From an uncultured bacterium (GTDB lineage: Bacteria; Vulcanimicrobiota; Vulcanimicrobiia; Vulcanimicrobiales; Vulcanimicrobiaceae), in contig CAIKPM010000069.1 in NCBI GenBank assembly GCA_903829325.1, positions 1 to 64,000 on the forward strand: a stretch of 64,000 nt of DNA. Direction: 5' to 3'. Each line of letters begins with the position of its first letter. Position 1 is the stretch's first letter. Of this stretch, positions 9,406 through 18,837 are shown piece after piece. The position numbers and the translations under genes were made by a program. The notes under the pieces are model-generated. The model was not told where the DNA came from and did no database searches. It saw only the letters and a program-made list of their open reading frames with translations.

Positions 9406-10241
9406 GGCCATTGCCGCCGCGCATCGATTTGGTGGCGCTTGATCTCGACGGGACCGTGGTGAGTCCTGATTTGCAAGTCAGCCCAGGCGTGCTTGCCACG
9501 CTTGCTCGCGCACGTCGTAGCGGCGTCGCGACCACGATCGTCACCGGGCGCATGTATCGCGCCGCGCTACCGTTTGCTCAGCTCTTGCAGTTGGAAGGGC
9601 CGATCATCTGCTACCAGGGCGCGGGAATTTTCGATACCGCAACTGGAGCAATTCTACGACATACACCGCTCGCGGGGGCCATCGCCCTCGAAGTTGTCGC
9701 GTATGCCAAAGCACGGGGCCTGCACGTCCAGCTCTACGCCGATGATACATTTTTCGTCGAAAAGATTTCCGAGTTTTCGGCGCTCTACGCCTATGTTTCG
9801 GGCATTCATCCTGAACTTGTGCCTTCGCTTGAACTTCGCTTTGCGCACGAAGACTCAACGAAAGTCGTGCTGGTGGTCGATGCGAAGAACGCCGCACAGG
9901 TCAGTGACGAGCTCACGAGCCTGCTTGGTCCACGCGCTTATGTAACTCGTTCTAATCCTGAATTTGTGGAAGTTTTAGCTCCCGGTATTGATAAAGGCGA
10001 AGCACTACAGTTTGTGGCGCGACACCTCGGCATTGCGCTGGGGGCAACCATGGGGGTTGGCGATTCGTGGAATGATATTCCGTTATTGCAAGGTGCCGCG
10101 TTCGGTGTTGCGATGGGTTCCGCACCGCCCGCAGCTCGCGCCAGCGCTGATGCCGTCGTTGCTGATGTTGTTCACGATGGCGTCTGCGAAGCGTTTGAAC
10201 GGTTTGTTTTTCCGCAGCTCGGGGAAACTGTGCGCGGATGA
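9402..10241 (+). CDS. Cof-type HAD family phosphatase
   Basis: 279 aa. Motif I is ALDLDGTVV (residues 10-18) with both catalytic aspartates. Motif II is around TTIVTGRM. Motif IV is VGDSWNDIPLL near residue 225. The large cap between motifs II and III marks the Cof (C2 cap) subfamily, sugar-phosphate or phosphometabolite phosphatases. The substrate cannot be read from sequence. Its place directly after hisD might suggest histidinol-phosphatase activity, but that activity usually comes from other HAD or PHP groups, so this is speculation. GTGA overlap with hisD, ATGA overlap with ftsQ. Confidence 0.88.
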   Translation: MRPLPPRIDLVALDLDGTVVSPDLQVSPGVLATLARARRSGVATTIVTGRMYRAALPFAQLLQLEGPIICYQGAGIFDTATGAILRHTPLAGAIALEVVAYAKARGLHVQLYADDTFFVEKISEFSALYAYVSGIHPELVPSLELRFAHEDSTKVVLVVDAKNAAQVSDELTSLLGPRAYVTRSNPEFVEVLAPGIDKGEALQFVARHLGIALGATMGVGDSWNDIPLLQGAAFGVAMGSAPPAARASADAVVADVVHDGVCEAFERFVFPQLGETVRG

Positions 10242-11020
10242 AAAAAAAACGCCGGCGCCGCCCGCGTAAAAATAGCTTCCAAGCGCGGCTCAAGCGGAAT
10301 CTTTTTTTCGTTGTGGTTGGAGCAGTGCTTCTCATTTGGGGCGTGGTGTTTGCGGTATCGTGGCCGGGGTTTCGCCCACGACAAGTGGACGTCGTGGGAG
10401 TCGTACGCGTCGATCCACAGCTGGTGCGCCACGTTGCTGGGATCCAACGTACGGATAATATTTGGCTGCTCAATCCTTGGCAGATTGCGACCCGCGTCGA
10501 GACGATTCCGTGGGTACTTTCGCTAGCGTTAGAACGAAGCTGGCCGAATCGGGTGCGTTTGCTTGTGACCGAGCGCCGACCCGAAAGTTGTTTGGTTTGG
10601 GCGCGTGGCAAAGTGACGATTGATGCTCAGCAACGTGTCCTTGAAGACGGGTGTCAGCTTGGCCTTAGCTATCTGTTGCCGACGCGTAAAACGGCGCGGT
10701 TAGGGAGCATGATCACCGACCCTGAGCTTTCGTGTTTACGCAACGATGTTGCGGTGGTTTCCGCAGCGCATTTTTCCGTCCAGACGGCGCGCTTTGATCG
10801 CGATGGGAACTTGGTGATGGTGCTGAATCCAGGGGTGAGCGTGCTCTTCGGTGACGACTCGCTGATTCCACAAACGAGCGCTTTGCTCGGACCGATTTTT
10901 GCAGCAGTGAAGAAGCAGGGGCATGAAGCGGACCAAATCGATCTGCGGGCTCCGAATACCCCTGTCGTTCGCTATAAGGATACTCTTACCGTGACGCCAA
11001 AAGTGCGTGGCCGCATATGA
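10238..11020 (+). CDS. ftsQ: Cell division protein FtsQ/DivIB
   Basis: Bitopic divisome protein linking early and late division proteins. It has a very basic cytoplasmic N-terminus (MKKKRRRRPRKN), one membrane segment at about residues 24-44, then a POTRA domain beginning near RPRQVDVVGVVRVDPQLV, and a beta domain with RSWPNRVRLLVTERRPE. 260 aa is usual. Followed by ftsA with ATGA overlap; the ftsQ-ftsA-ftsZ order is the conserved division cluster order. Confidence 0.9.
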   Translation: MKKKRRRRPRKNSFQARLKRNLFFVVVGAVLLIWGVVFAVSWPGFRPRQVDVVGVVRVDPQLVRHVAGIQRTDNIWLLNPWQIATRVETIPWVLSLALERSWPNRVRLLVTERRPESCLVWARGKVTIDAQQRVLEDGCQLGLSYLLPTRKTARLGSMITDPELSCLRNDVAVVSAAHFSVQTARFDRDGNLVMVLNPGVSVLFGDDSLIPQTSALLGPIFAAVKKQGHEADQIDLRAPNTPVVRYKDTLTVTPKVRGRI

Positions 11021-12219
11021 AAGACGAAGCAATCGCCGGGCTCGATATCGGCTCCACCAAAACTTGTGCCGTAGTCGCGGTGCCGCGCAATGGGATTTTT
11101 GAGATCATTGGTATCGGCGAAGCGCCGTCTGATGGGCTGCAGCGTGGCTTAATTACTAATTTAGAGGCTGTCGTTCGTTCTATTGAGCTTGCGATCGAAG
11201 CGGCTGAACGTATGGCTGGGGTGTCGATTGCTCAAGTGTATTTAGGACTGAGCGGTGACCATATGCAGACACGCAATACCCAGGCATCTGTGGCCATCTC
11301 GAACGATCAACACGAGATTCGCGAGCAAGATGTTGTTCGCGTACTCGATGCTTCGCATCGGACCGATGATGAGCATGAACGGCGAACCTTGCACGCGTTG
11401 CCGCGCTCGTTTACCGTCGATGGTTTTGCCGGTGTGTTGGATCCGCTCGGTATGGAGGCCAAGCGACTGGAAGTCGACGCGCATATTATCAGCGGAGCAA
11501 CGCCGATGATTACGAATTTACTCAAGTGTGTCAGCCGAGCTGGGCTTGAGCCAGTTGGGATCGTGTTTGAGCCGCTTGCTTCCGCTGCTGCAACCTTAGA
11601 TCGCGACACGATGGAGGCTGGGGTGCTGCTGCTCGATATCGGCGGGAGTACAACCGATATCGCTTTATACAGTCGCAGTCGCGTCCTGCATACGGGCGTT
11701 ATTCCAATTGGCAGTAGTTTCTTGACCCGCGATCTCTCTGTTGGTTTACGAACCAGTTTTGCTGAAAGCGAGCGCTTAAAGCGCGTCTTTGATTACGAAG
11801 GCGATGATGAGCGCATGATCAACGTGTCGATGTTAGCTGGTCAGCGTGACGGCCAAATCAACCATGGCCAGTTGCGTGCAATCATAGTCCCGCGTTTACA
11901 CGAGCTCTTTCGTATGGTCCGCAACGATCTGGCGAAGCTTGCGGATCGTGATTTACAGATCGACGAAATCGTGCTAACCGGAGGTGGGGCCAATCTCCTG
12001 GGTATTGAACGGGCAGTTAGTGATTTTTTTGGCCTATCAGCTCGCGTCGGTTTGCCCGCTATGATAGAAGGGCTAACGGATGAGATGAAACAACCGCAGT
12101 ATGCAACTGCAGTCGGACTTTTGGTTTACGGGCCATCCGGCACAGCGCGACCGACTCGCCCACGGCGACAATCTTTCTTGCGGAAGTTTACGACGTGGAT
12201 CAGTGAGCTATGGAATTGA
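11017..12219 (+). CDS. ftsA: Cell division protein FtsA
   Basis: Actin-like ATPase that tethers FtsZ to the membrane. [15 protein letters not shown] (residues 7-21) is the phosphate-1 motif, [16 protein letters not shown] near residue 206 is phosphate-2, and [13 protein letters not shown] near 325 is the adenosine motif. The C-terminus ends [14 protein letters not shown], an amphipathic helix of the membrane-targeting type. 400 aa. ftsZ follows 38 bases after the stop. Confidence 0.95.
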   Translation: MKDEAIAGLDIGSTKTCAVVAVPRNGIFEIIGIGEAPSDGLQRGLITNLEAVVRSIELAIEAAERMAGVSIAQVYLGLSGDHMQTRNTQASVAISNDQHEIREQDVVRVLDASHRTDDEHERRTLHALPRSFTVDGFAGVLDPLGMEAKRLEVDAHIISGATPMITNLLKCVSRAGLEPVGIVFEPLASAAATLDRDTMEAGVLLLDIGGSTTDIALYSRSRVLHTGVIPIGSSFLTRDLSVGLRTSFAESERLKRVFDYEGDDERMINVSMLAGQRDGQINHGQLRAIIVPRLHELFRMVRNDLAKLADRDLQIDEIVLTGGGANLLGIERAVSDFFGLSARVGLPAMIEGLTDEMKQPQYATAVGLLVYGPSGTARPTRPRRQSFLRKFTTWISELWN

Positions 12220-12257
12220 ACTCTTTTTCTTTTTTTCAGGTGGAGGATCCCGACTCG

Positions 12258-13331
12258 ATGGCAGATGCACGACGTTTCGTCCCGGAGCATGCAGCGACCA
12301 TAAAAGTCATCGGTACTGGTGGTGGCGGTTGTAACGCAATCAATCGGATGATAGAAGCTAGTCTCTTAGGGGTCGAGTTTTACGCAGTCAATACCGATGT
12401 TCAGGCTTTGCGCAATGTAAAGACTGAAAATACCGTGCAAATCGGTGCAGCGTTGACGCGCGGCCTCGGCGCCGGTGCTAATCCAAATGTCGGTCGTGAA
12501 GCCGCTGAAGAATCGCGTGAAGATTTGGCGATGATCCTCGATGGCGCTGACCTGGTCTTCATTACTGTCGGTATGGGTGGCGGGACCGGAACCGGCGCTG
12601 CAGCAGTTATTGCTGAGCTCGCGCGTGACGCTGGCGCCCTGACCGTTGCGGTTGTGACCAAGCCATTTGGTTTTGAAGGTCGCCGCCGTATGACCGTTGC
12701 TGAGCGCGGTATCGCAGAACTCGCGGAAAAAGTCGATACACTCATCACGATTCCGAATGAACGCATTTTACAAATTATCGAGAAGCGCACCCCTTTACAT
12801 GAGGCCTTCGCGTACGCCGACGACATTTTGCGTCAAGCGATTCAGGGAATCTCTGATCTTATTACGCAGCCCGGTTTGATCAATCTCGATTTTGCCGATG
12901 TCAAGACCATCATGACCGATGCTGGTTCAGCAATGATGGGTATTGGCGAAGGTTCAGGCGAGCATCGTGCTGCTGACGCAGCGCAAAAGGCGATCGCTTC
13001 CCCACTGCTCGAGACCACGATCGAAGGCGCACGCGGTGTGATCTTCAACATCACCGGTGGTGGCGATCTCTCGATGTATGAAGTGAACGAAGCTGCGGAA
13101 ATGATCAGCCGTGCGGTTGATCCGGAAGCGCACATTATCTTCGGTGCATCGATTGATCCAGCTATGGGCGCCTCGGTAAGAATTACGGTACTCGCAGCCG
13201 GGTTTGGGACCTCGCGTACCGTCGGCAACCGTATTCCCTCCCTCTCTGGCGTCACAGGAGAGTTTGAACGCGTCGCGCCTGTCACAGAAGAAGTACACAT
13301 CCCCGCGTTCTTGCGATATACACGTAGCTAA
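12258..13331 (+). CDS. ftsZ: Cell division protein FtsZ
   Basis: Tubulin-like GTPase that forms the Z ring. Nucleotide-binding [15 protein letters not shown] lies at the N-terminus, the tubulin signature is [16 protein letters not shown], and the T7 loop includes [11 protein letters not shown]. The frame is open from ATG 12210, which overlaps ftsA, but GGTGGAGG at 12239-12246 precedes ATG 12258, so I use that start (357 aa). The C-terminal peptide HIPAFLR sits only about 25 residues after the globular core, so the flexible linker is unusually short. Last gene of the run; a strong hairpin follows. Confidence 0.95.
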   Translation: MADARRFVPEHAATIKVIGTGGGGCNAINRMIEASLLGVEFYAVNTDVQALRNVKTENTVQIGAALTRGLGAGANPNVGREAAEESREDLAMILDGADLVFITVGMGGGTGTGAAAVIAELARDAGALTVAVVTKPFGFEGRRRMTVAERGIAELAEKVDTLITIPNERILQIIEKRTPLHEAFAYADDILRQAIQGISDLITQPGLINLDFADVKTIMTDAGSAMMGIGEGSGEHRAADAAQKAIASPLLETTIEGARGVIFNITGGGDLSMYEVNEAAEMISRAVDPEAHIIFGASIDPAMGASVRITVLAAGFGTSRTVGNRIPSLSGVTGEFERVAPVTEEVHIPAFLRYTRS

Positions 13332-13444
13332 CCCGTTCGTTGCGTGAATGTGAAGCTTTCGGCAGATTAGCCTCTTCGCAGCTGACAAAGAACGCCAAGT
13401 GCGCTACGCTAGTAAGGCCTCTCCTGGCCGAGTAATCCTCCTTG

Positions 13445-13492
13445 ATCAAGCTCTGCGATCTTCTCTTGAAGAGATAGATCGCAGAGCTTGAT
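13445..13492. terminator. Long perfect hairpin after ftsZ
   Basis: A 17-bp perfect stem (13445-13461 with 13476-13492) contains GCTCTGCGATCT and its complement. The 14-base intervening segment can fold further through TCTCT/AGAGA. It is followed by TTTTAT. This is likely the terminator of the dnaE-ftsZ run. No clear feature is visible between 13332 and 13444. Confidence 0.75.
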
Positions 13493-13533
13493 TTTATGCT
13501 GTCTCCCTGTCCTTCCGTGAGGAACCATTGGTA

Positions 13534-14718
13534 ATGCATGCCCAATCTGTATCTGATGAATACGACTACGTAGTCTCAATCCGCCGCGAGATCCATCGGC
13601 ACCCTGAGCTCGGATTTGAAGAAGAGCGTACTGCGAAGCTGATCGAGCGTGAGCTCGCCCGGCTGGGTATTTCGGCAAAGCGATTGGTTGGCACAGGTGT
13701 GGTCGGGGTTATCGAAGGCAAGCTCCCTGGCTCGGTCGCCGGGTTACGGGCGGATATGGATGCGCTCCCCGTCGTTGAACGCAGCGGCTTGCCATTCGCT
13801 TCGGAGATCCCCGGGAAGATGCACGCTTGCGGCCACGACGCTCACGTGGCGATGCTGTTGGGAGCAGCCCGGCGCTTGATGTCGCGGCGAGACACGCTGC
13901 ACGGCAGTGTGGTTCTGCTGTTTCAGCCTGCGGAGGAAGGTCCGGGCGGGGCGGAGCCAATGATCGCAGCTGGAGCGTTGGAGCAACCGCACGTCGATGC
14001 CGTTGCTATGCTGCATGTTGATGCCCGCTTTCCCGCAGGCACTATTGGTCTGATTCCTGGCCCGGTAAGCGCCGCATGCGATGAGCTGTATGTCACGATA
14101 GAAGGAAAAGGTGGCCACGGTGCCGCGCCTCATTTAGCAGTCGATACGATCCCTGCAGCAGCAGCGACTGTGCTAGCACTGCAAAATATTGCTGCTCGTG
14201 AGACCGACCCGCTGCGCAGCGTGGTGCTGACTATCGGTACGATTGAAGGTGGCTATAGGAATAATGTGATTGCTGATAGCGTGCATCTTACTGGCACCTT
14301 ACGCTCCCACGATGCGACGATTCGTGGTGGGCTAGAAGAACGCGTTCAGCGGATTGTTAGTGGTGTTGCAGTCGCCTACGGAACGCGGGCACGAGTCGAA
14401 ATTCGCTACGGTTATCCCCCTGTGGTGAATCATGCCGGCTTAGCGCGTTGGTTCACGCCTCGTTTGGCTAGTTTGCCTGGTGTTGAGGTGGTTCTTTCCG
14501 AGCCGACGATGGGCGGGGAAGATTTTGCTTATTTCGCTCAGGCCCGCCCTGGTCTGATGATGCGTTTAGGCGTACGTAACGAAGCCGAAGGAATGGTCCA
14601 TTCCGCTCACAGTCCGGAATTTCGCCTGGATGAGGCCGCATTGCCCTACGGAATTGCGGCGCTTGAGCAGTTTGCGCGCTCAGTCGGTGAACACGGCGTG
14701 CCGGAGGATGCTGGGTGA
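13534..14718 (+). CDS. M20 family amidohydrolase (N-acyl amino acid / hippurate hydrolase type)
   Basis: Metal-dependent amidase of the M20D group, which removes acyl groups from amino acids or related compounds. Family landmarks: RREIHRHPELGFEE near the N-terminus, ADMDALPV, MHACGHDAHVAMLLGAARRL with the metal-binding Cys/His pair, the EEGPGGAEPMI catalytic Glu region, and MGGEDFAYF. About 394 aa. Two starts are possible: TTG 13528 lies 4 bases after GTGAGGA and ATG 13534 lies 10 bases after it. Substrate not determinable. The next gene overlaps by 4 bases. Confidence 0.9.
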   Translation: MHAQSVSDEYDYVVSIRREIHRHPELGFEEERTAKLIERELARLGISAKRLVGTGVVGVIEGKLPGSVAGLRADMDALPVVERSGLPFASEIPGKMHACGHDAHVAMLLGAARRLMSRRDTLHGSVVLLFQPAEEGPGGAEPMIAAGALEQPHVDAVAMLHVDARFPAGTIGLIPGPVSAACDELYVTIEGKGGHGAAPHLAVDTIPAAAATVLALQNIAARETDPLRSVVLTIGTIEGGYRNNVIADSVHLTGTLRSHDATIRGGLEERVQRIVSGVAVAYGTRARVEIRYGYPPVVNHAGLARWFTPRLASLPGVEVVLSEPTMGGEDFAYFAQARPGLMMRLGVRNEAEGMVHSAHSPEFRLDEAALPYGIAALEQFARSVGEHGVPEDAG

Positions 14719-15275
14719 TTGCGTCGCAACCAGCTTTGCATATGGGATCACAGCTCGTCGCGACCGAAGAACTGACGGTATCTCCCGAGATCGCCTTTTC
14801 ACGCATCTGCTCAATCTCAACGTGGCCGGTTTGGCTGTCTTTCGTGAGACGAGCTGAGCTCAACGATCGCACCTCAGAGCTCACTCACTCGAGTGATGTC
14901 TTGCTAGCGAGCGATCTCTCCGAAGGCGCAGAAGAAGTCTTCGAAGTCGAAGAGCTGATTAAACCGTATCTTCTGACCTTAGTAGGTGCATTTTCGTGCC
15001 GCCGTCGGATTCAATTTCGGATTGAGGCCAAAAATAAGCTAGCGAAGGTGATTGTAAAAATTGCCTACCCACGACGGGGCGGCTTGTTCTACAAACCATT
15101 CGATGGATTTATGCAACGCCGCAAGCTCAACGCAGCCTTGGTACATTCACTACAGACCTTTAAGGGGCTGGTTGAGCACGACGCGGTGGAACAGAGCGAG
15201 CGTTACGCAGCGCTGGCGCCCTCAGAGCTCGGTGCCGATTCGGCGCCGTTCGAGCTGCGAGAATCGTTGATATAG
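14715..15275 (+). CDS. START/polyketide cyclase-like (SRPBCC) protein
   Basis: 186 aa, GTG start overlapping the stop of the amidohydrolase (GTGA). The pattern of an early helix (SPEIAFSRICSISTWPVWLSFVRRAEL), alternating beta strands and a long C-terminal helix around RRKLNAALVHSLQTFKGLVEH fits the SRPBCC helix-grip fold that binds hydrophobic ligands. Identification is by pattern only. The 3' end overlaps the convergent FmdB gene by 73 bases. Confidence 0.55.
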   Translation: MIASQPALHMGSQLVATEELTVSPEIAFSRICSISTWPVWLSFVRRAELNDRTSELTHSSDVLLASDLSEGAEEVFEVEELIKPYLLTLVGAFSCRRRIQFRIEAKNKLAKVIVKIAYPRRGGLFYKPFDGFMQRRKLNAALVHSLQTFKGLVEHDAVEQSERYAALAPSELGADSAPFELRESLI

Positions 15276-15430
15276 AAACCGGTTCCCTTAAAGACGATTC
15301 CGTTTGCGTTGAAATGGCGTACCAATGGTCCACCACATTTTTCGCACGGCTCGGTGTGTGTTGCATCAAAACCATGACGAACGTCGGTTAAGGCGCCGCA
15401 TGCAGTGCAGCGATACTCATAGAGTGGCAC
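15203..15430 (-). CDS. FmdB-type zinc ribbon protein
   Basis: The frame is open to 15487, but the family start PLYEYRCTACG sits right after a GTG at 15430, preceded by GGAAAGG. That gives 75 aa. Two CxxC pairs (CTAC, CEKC) form the FmdB/CxxC_CxxC zinc ribbon, followed by GIVFKGTGFYINDSR and a Ser/Ala-rich tail, all typical. Possible regulatory role; not established. Confidence 0.85.
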   Translation of the reverse strand: MPLYEYRCTACGALTDVRHGFDATHTEPCEKCGGPLVRHFNANGIVFKGTGFYINDSRSSNGAESAPSSEGASAA

Positions 15431-15493
15431 GAAACAACCTTTCCAGTTTTGTGAAGCCTGCGGCAACGAGTATACGTTACCGGACACCAGCCG

Positions 15494-16624
15494 TCAACGT
15501 TTGAGGAGGGTATCGGGCAAGCCAAAATCTGGCATTTCCGCTGGTTCATTCTTGTCCCACTGCGCCGCTTGCTTTGGGGCTTTGCTGGCTTTTTGAGGAC
15601 GCTTGAATAGGTCCTCAATCGGCGCGTCGCTGGAGTGGATAGGCGGTACATCAAAGGCGATCGTCGGGGTAAGCCGGGGGACGGCGGCGGCGGGGGCAAT
15701 CGCTTCAACCATGGCTGGAGGCACAATTGGTGCTTGCGTGACTGGACGTGCAATGGGTGGAGTTCGGGTTGGCGTTGGTGCAGCTAACGCTTCGCTAACA
15801 GGGTGAGGCGTCGGCGCGTCGGGCAGCTTCTTGCCGCGTGGGGCGCGCATACGGTTTGCTGCCTGGCTCTCCAGGTCCACGAGGCGCGGGCGATCGGGAA
15901 TTTCCGCATGTGAAGCTGCTGCCAGCAACACATAGCGCGGCTGGGGGAGCATTTGTACGTCGGATGCTTGAGCGAGTGCTTTCATTTCCTGAAGATCAGA
16001 TTCAGAAATGCCGCCGATTCGCATGAGATCGAGCATCATGCTCATCGTATCTCGTAAGAAAGCGCGTGGGGGGAGGGCGCTGTACGAGATGGTGAGCGGC
16101 ACAACGACCGGACGCACGCCCTGGAGCAGCCGGCGCCAATATTCAACGTTCTGATATTGCTCAAATTGGCCGTGGTTGCGTTTTGCTCGCGCGTATAATC
16201 CTGCGATGCGGCTACCGAGTAAATCAGCCGGTGGTCCGGGTTCTACGATAGCAATACGACGAGCAACGCGACTCATTTCATATGTCACCTGGGGATGAAA
16301 CGATGGGTCGGCCTCGTGCAGATAGTAGTGCGCGATAGCGACGTCAAAGGCTTCCGAGCGTACGGGAATCCCCGACGAACTGGCTCGAATCACGGTGACG
16401 CCAAGCGCATCCGCCTCGCGAATAGCGCGCGGATTCGATTCAACAACCGTGACATCGACCTTGTCTTGGAGCGCTCGTTCAATCACTGCGCGTGAGTTGT
16501 CAAAGCCTAAAAAGAGGGCATGCGATTTCGGCGCGATCGCCATGGCGGCCCACACGACTTCGTGAATCCGCTGCGATTCTTGTTCGAATTCGGTATAGCT
16601 CTTCGAGGACAAGGGAGGCATCAT
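15494..16624 (-). CDS. Class I SAM-dependent methyltransferase with Pro-rich tail
   Basis: The SAM-binding Rossmann core is visible: ALFLGFDNS (motif I), TVVESNPRAI (motif II acidic end), and FDVAIAHYYLHEAD followed by RRIAIVEPGPP. The core ends near residue 250. The last 120 residues are rich in Pro, Ala and Thr and look disordered, ending FGLPDTLLKR. Start is either ATG 16624 (used) or GTG 16678. Substrate unknown. A weak hairpin separates it from the upstream lipoprotein gene. Confidence 0.75.
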   Translation of the reverse strand: MMPPLSSKSYTEFEQESQRIHEVVWAAMAIAPKSHALFLGFDNSRAVIERALQDKVDVTVVESNPRAIREADALGVTVIRASSSGIPVRSEAFDVAIAHYYLHEADPSFHPQVTYEMSRVARRIAIVEPGPPADLLGSRIAGLYARAKRNHGQFEQYQNVEYWRRLLQGVRPVVVPLTISYSALPPRAFLRDTMSMMLDLMRIGGISESDLQEMKALAQASDVQMLPQPRYVLLAAASHAEIPDRPRLVDLESQAANRMRAPRGKKLPDAPTPHPVSEALAAPTPTRTPPIARPVTQAPIVPPAMVEAIAPAAAVPRLTPTIAFDVPPIHSSDAPIEDLFKRPQKASKAPKQAAQWDKNEPAEMPDFGLPDTLLKR

Positions 16625-16705
16625 ACTGCTTTGTGCTCCGCCACGTCGTGGCCAATCAGAAATAGTTCTTATGGGCACTTCGGAGAAAGCAGCTGAAAAG
16701 TTTAG

Positions 16706-16722
16706 GCCACCTCGATTGTGGC
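16706..16722 (-). terminator. Weak hairpin after the lipoprotein gene
   Basis: A 5-bp stem GCCAC/GTGGC with a 7-base loop lies 8 bases past the lipoprotein stop. On the minus strand it is followed by CTAAACTTTTC. Short, so only a candidate terminator. Confidence 0.35.
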
Positions 16723-16729
16723 GGGGTGT

Positions 16730-17161
16730 TTAACTCGATAACACCACGGTGTCCATTAACTCGAAGTAGAGCATTGCCGAATGTCCCCGGGTATCTTCTA
16801 TGAGCACTTGCTCTGTGGTACCAGTGACACAGGGATTATTCGTTGTGGTTGGGGTTGCACTTAATTTGAACGCAGTTGAGGTTAAGTTCGTTATTTGCGC
16901 AAGCGAAAAACACGCGTTATTATAAGAAATGATCGTGGCGTTGAAAGTCCCGCCATTATAGTCGCTTTCTGCAACGCCAATGCTAAATGTATTTTGCACT
17001 TGATAAGGCGCTTGAGCTGAACTTGTGATTTGTGCACCGGTAGCCAAGTTCGTTACGATGATATTTCCGGTGCCATTGGTTCTCGGTCCAACCGTGGCGC
17101 TGCCGCAGCCAGTGAGTAGAACCGTGAGCATAACAATCGCACTACGTTGCAGCTTATTCAT
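16730..17161 (-). CDS. Putative lipoprotein, function unknown
   Basis: Start at ATG 17161, preceded by GGGGGAG; upstream codons of the open frame are ignored. Residues 1-19 are a lipoprotein signal with lipobox LLTGC. The mature protein (about 124 aa) is Thr/Asn-rich with predicted beta strands (NIIVTNLATG, FSIGVAESDYNGGTFNATI, TEQVLIEDTRGHSAMLYFEL) and two further cysteines. It resembles a small immunoglobulin-like fold protein; no family recognised. Confidence 0.7.
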   Translation of the reverse strand: MNKLQRSAIVMLTVLLTGCGSATVGPRTNGTGNIIVTNLATGAQITSSAQAPYQVQNTFSIGVAESDYNGGTFNATIISYNNACFSLAQITNLTSTAFKLSATPTTTNNPCVTGTTEQVLIEDTRGHSAMLYFELMDTVVLSS

Positions 17162-17312
17162 CGCAAATCTACTCCCCCAACGCGCTTGGCTTGGAACAAC
17201 CTGTTGTTGGAAGTATCGGTCAGTTTGCACGCGCGCACAAACGGAGCCAGGCGCCACAAACGATAAGTTTGCGCAAAGTGGCGCTACTGCTCGTTATTTT
17301 TTCGTGGGCCTC

Positions 17313-18593
17313 TTAGGTCTGAACGCTTTTCCAGAGTGCGGCGAAGCCGGGAAAACTGATATCGACCACACGGGCGTTGTCGATTTCAATCGGACCAGCG
17401 ACGGCTGCGAGCGTCGCGGCTGCCATGGCAATCCGATGGTCATCGTGGGTCGCAATCACTCCTTGCGGTGAACGAGCGCCCCCGCCTTCGATACGAAGTC
17501 CATCAGGAAGCTCTTCGACTTCGATTCCACAATTGGTTAAGAGCTCAGCGATCGTTTTGAGGCGATCCGATTCTTTTGCGCGGAGATCACCGGCGCCACG
17601 AATCACGGTCGTTCCCTGAGCGCAGGCGGCGGCCACAGCGAGGACCGGCACTTCATCGATCGCGCGTACGACTTGGTCGCCTTCAATCGTGACGCCGTGC
17701 AGCTTCGAGCTACGGATGTGGAGATCGGCAACAGGTTCTCCGTCGATTTCTTGCTGATTTTCGATCGTCAGATCAGCCCCCATCGACTTGAGTGCATCAA
17801 TAACCCCGGTACGTGAGGGGTTGTAGCCAACCCGTTCCAGCACCAGATCGCTCCCTGGAGTAATCGCTGCTCCTACTAAAAAGAATGCCGCGGCCGAGAG
17901 ATCGCTGGGTACGGTCAGGGTCGCAGCCTGGAGCGGAGAAGGATGATAGGTTACTTCACGCCCATTCCACTCGATTTTTGCGCCAAAGAGTCGCAGCATT
18001 CGCTCGGTGTGATCGCGCGAGTAGAGATCGCCCGTGATACGAACGGCCGAGGTCGCCGACACATGCGCTAGCAGAATCGATGATTTGACTTGAGCAGACG
18101 GCAGAGGAAGGTTGAACGTACCCCCACTCGGACGCAGCACGCCTTCAACGACTGCGGGAAGTCGGCCCTCGATGGTGGTCACCTGCGCGCCCATCGCCCG
18201 TAACGGCGCAGCGATCCGTTCCATGGGACGGCGGCGTAATGATGCATCTCCATCGAAGCGGGCCCGTAAACCACTGCCGGCCACTAGACCCATCAGCAGA
18301 CGAACCGTCGTACCCGAGTTTCGAGCGTCGATTGTTTCTTCTGGAGATCTCAGCTTGCCGCCACTCACGTACACAACGCCATCGACTTCATGAACCGATG
18401 CGCCCAGAGCGACAATTGCATCCCGCGTTGCCGCGACATCTGCACCACGGTTGAGGTTGCGGATTTCCGAGCGTCCCCGGGCGAGCGCAGCAATCATCAA
18501 GGCACGGTGGGAGATCGATTTATCTCCGGCCACGGTGACACGCCCACGCAGGACACCGGGCTGAAACGTTTGATGTGGAGTGTCATGCTTCAT
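17313..18593 (-). CDS. aroA: 3-phosphoshikimate 1-carboxyvinyltransferase (EPSP synthase)
   Basis: Shikimate pathway enzyme that transfers enolpyruvyl from PEP to shikimate-3-phosphate. N-terminal VAGDKSISHRALMIAALA, NSGTTVRLLMG, and the C-terminal ATHDDHRIAMAAATLA are family signatures. The start is taken at ATG 18593, which follows AAAGGGG; a GTG at 18602 is also in frame. 426 aa is normal. Confidence 0.96.
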   Translation of the reverse strand: MKHDTPHQTFQPGVLRGRVTVAGDKSISHRALMIAALARGRSEIRNLNRGADVAATRDAIVALGASVHEVDGVVYVSGGKLRSPEETIDARNSGTTVRLLMGLVAGSGLRARFDGDASLRRRPMERIAAPLRAMGAQVTTIEGRLPAVVEGVLRPSGGTFNLPLPSAQVKSSILLAHVSATSAVRITGDLYSRDHTERMLRLFGAKIEWNGREVTYHPSPLQAATLTVPSDLSAAAFFLVGAAITPGSDLVLERVGYNPSRTGVIDALKSMGADLTIENQQEIDGEPVADLHIRSSKLHGVTIEGDQVVRAIDEVPVLAVAAACAQGTTVIRGAGDLRAKESDRLKTIAELLTNCGIEVEELPDGLRIEGGGARSPQGVIATHDDHRIAMAAATLAAVAGPIEIDNARVVDISFPGFAALWKSVQT

Positions 18594-18687
18594 CACACGC
18601 ACCCCTTTCCAGCGTCGCTCCAGAAATCATGCGACGGGCTTATTCGCTTTTGCTGGTAAGTGGTTCCAAGTAAGCGGTGCACACATA

Positions 18688-18771
18688 TAGGGAAGGTGGG
18701 ATTCGAACCCACAAGAGCTCTCACTCGATCGCTTTTGAGGCGATTGCGTAGACCAGTTCCGCCACTTCCCC
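18688..18771 (-). tRNA. tRNA-Leu (CAA)
   Basis: Minus-strand cloverleaf with acceptor GGGGAAG pairing CTTCCCT, D-arm TGGCGGAACTGGTCTACGC, anticodon stem ATCGC/GCGAT with loop CTCAAAA (anticodon CAA), a long variable arm (class II) and T arm GTGGGTTCGAATCCCAC. CCA is not encoded. Confidence 0.95.
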
Positions 18772-18837
18772 GCGGGGGCCAAGCTTTCGTCCCCATAGGG
18801 AAGGGGACCTTGATTGTTCTGCCGATCAACCGTGTTT

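Noticed and set aside
13445..13492. Insertion-sequence inverted repeat or attachment site
   Set aside because: The two arms are only 14 bases apart, no transposase or integrase is nearby, and a T-rich tract follows, so a terminator is the simpler reading.
17251..17284. Hairpin GCGCCAC/GTGGCGC between aroA and the lipoprotein gene as terminator
   Set aside because: The 20-base loop and lack of a T tract on either strand make it weak; left as an unassigned inverted repeat.
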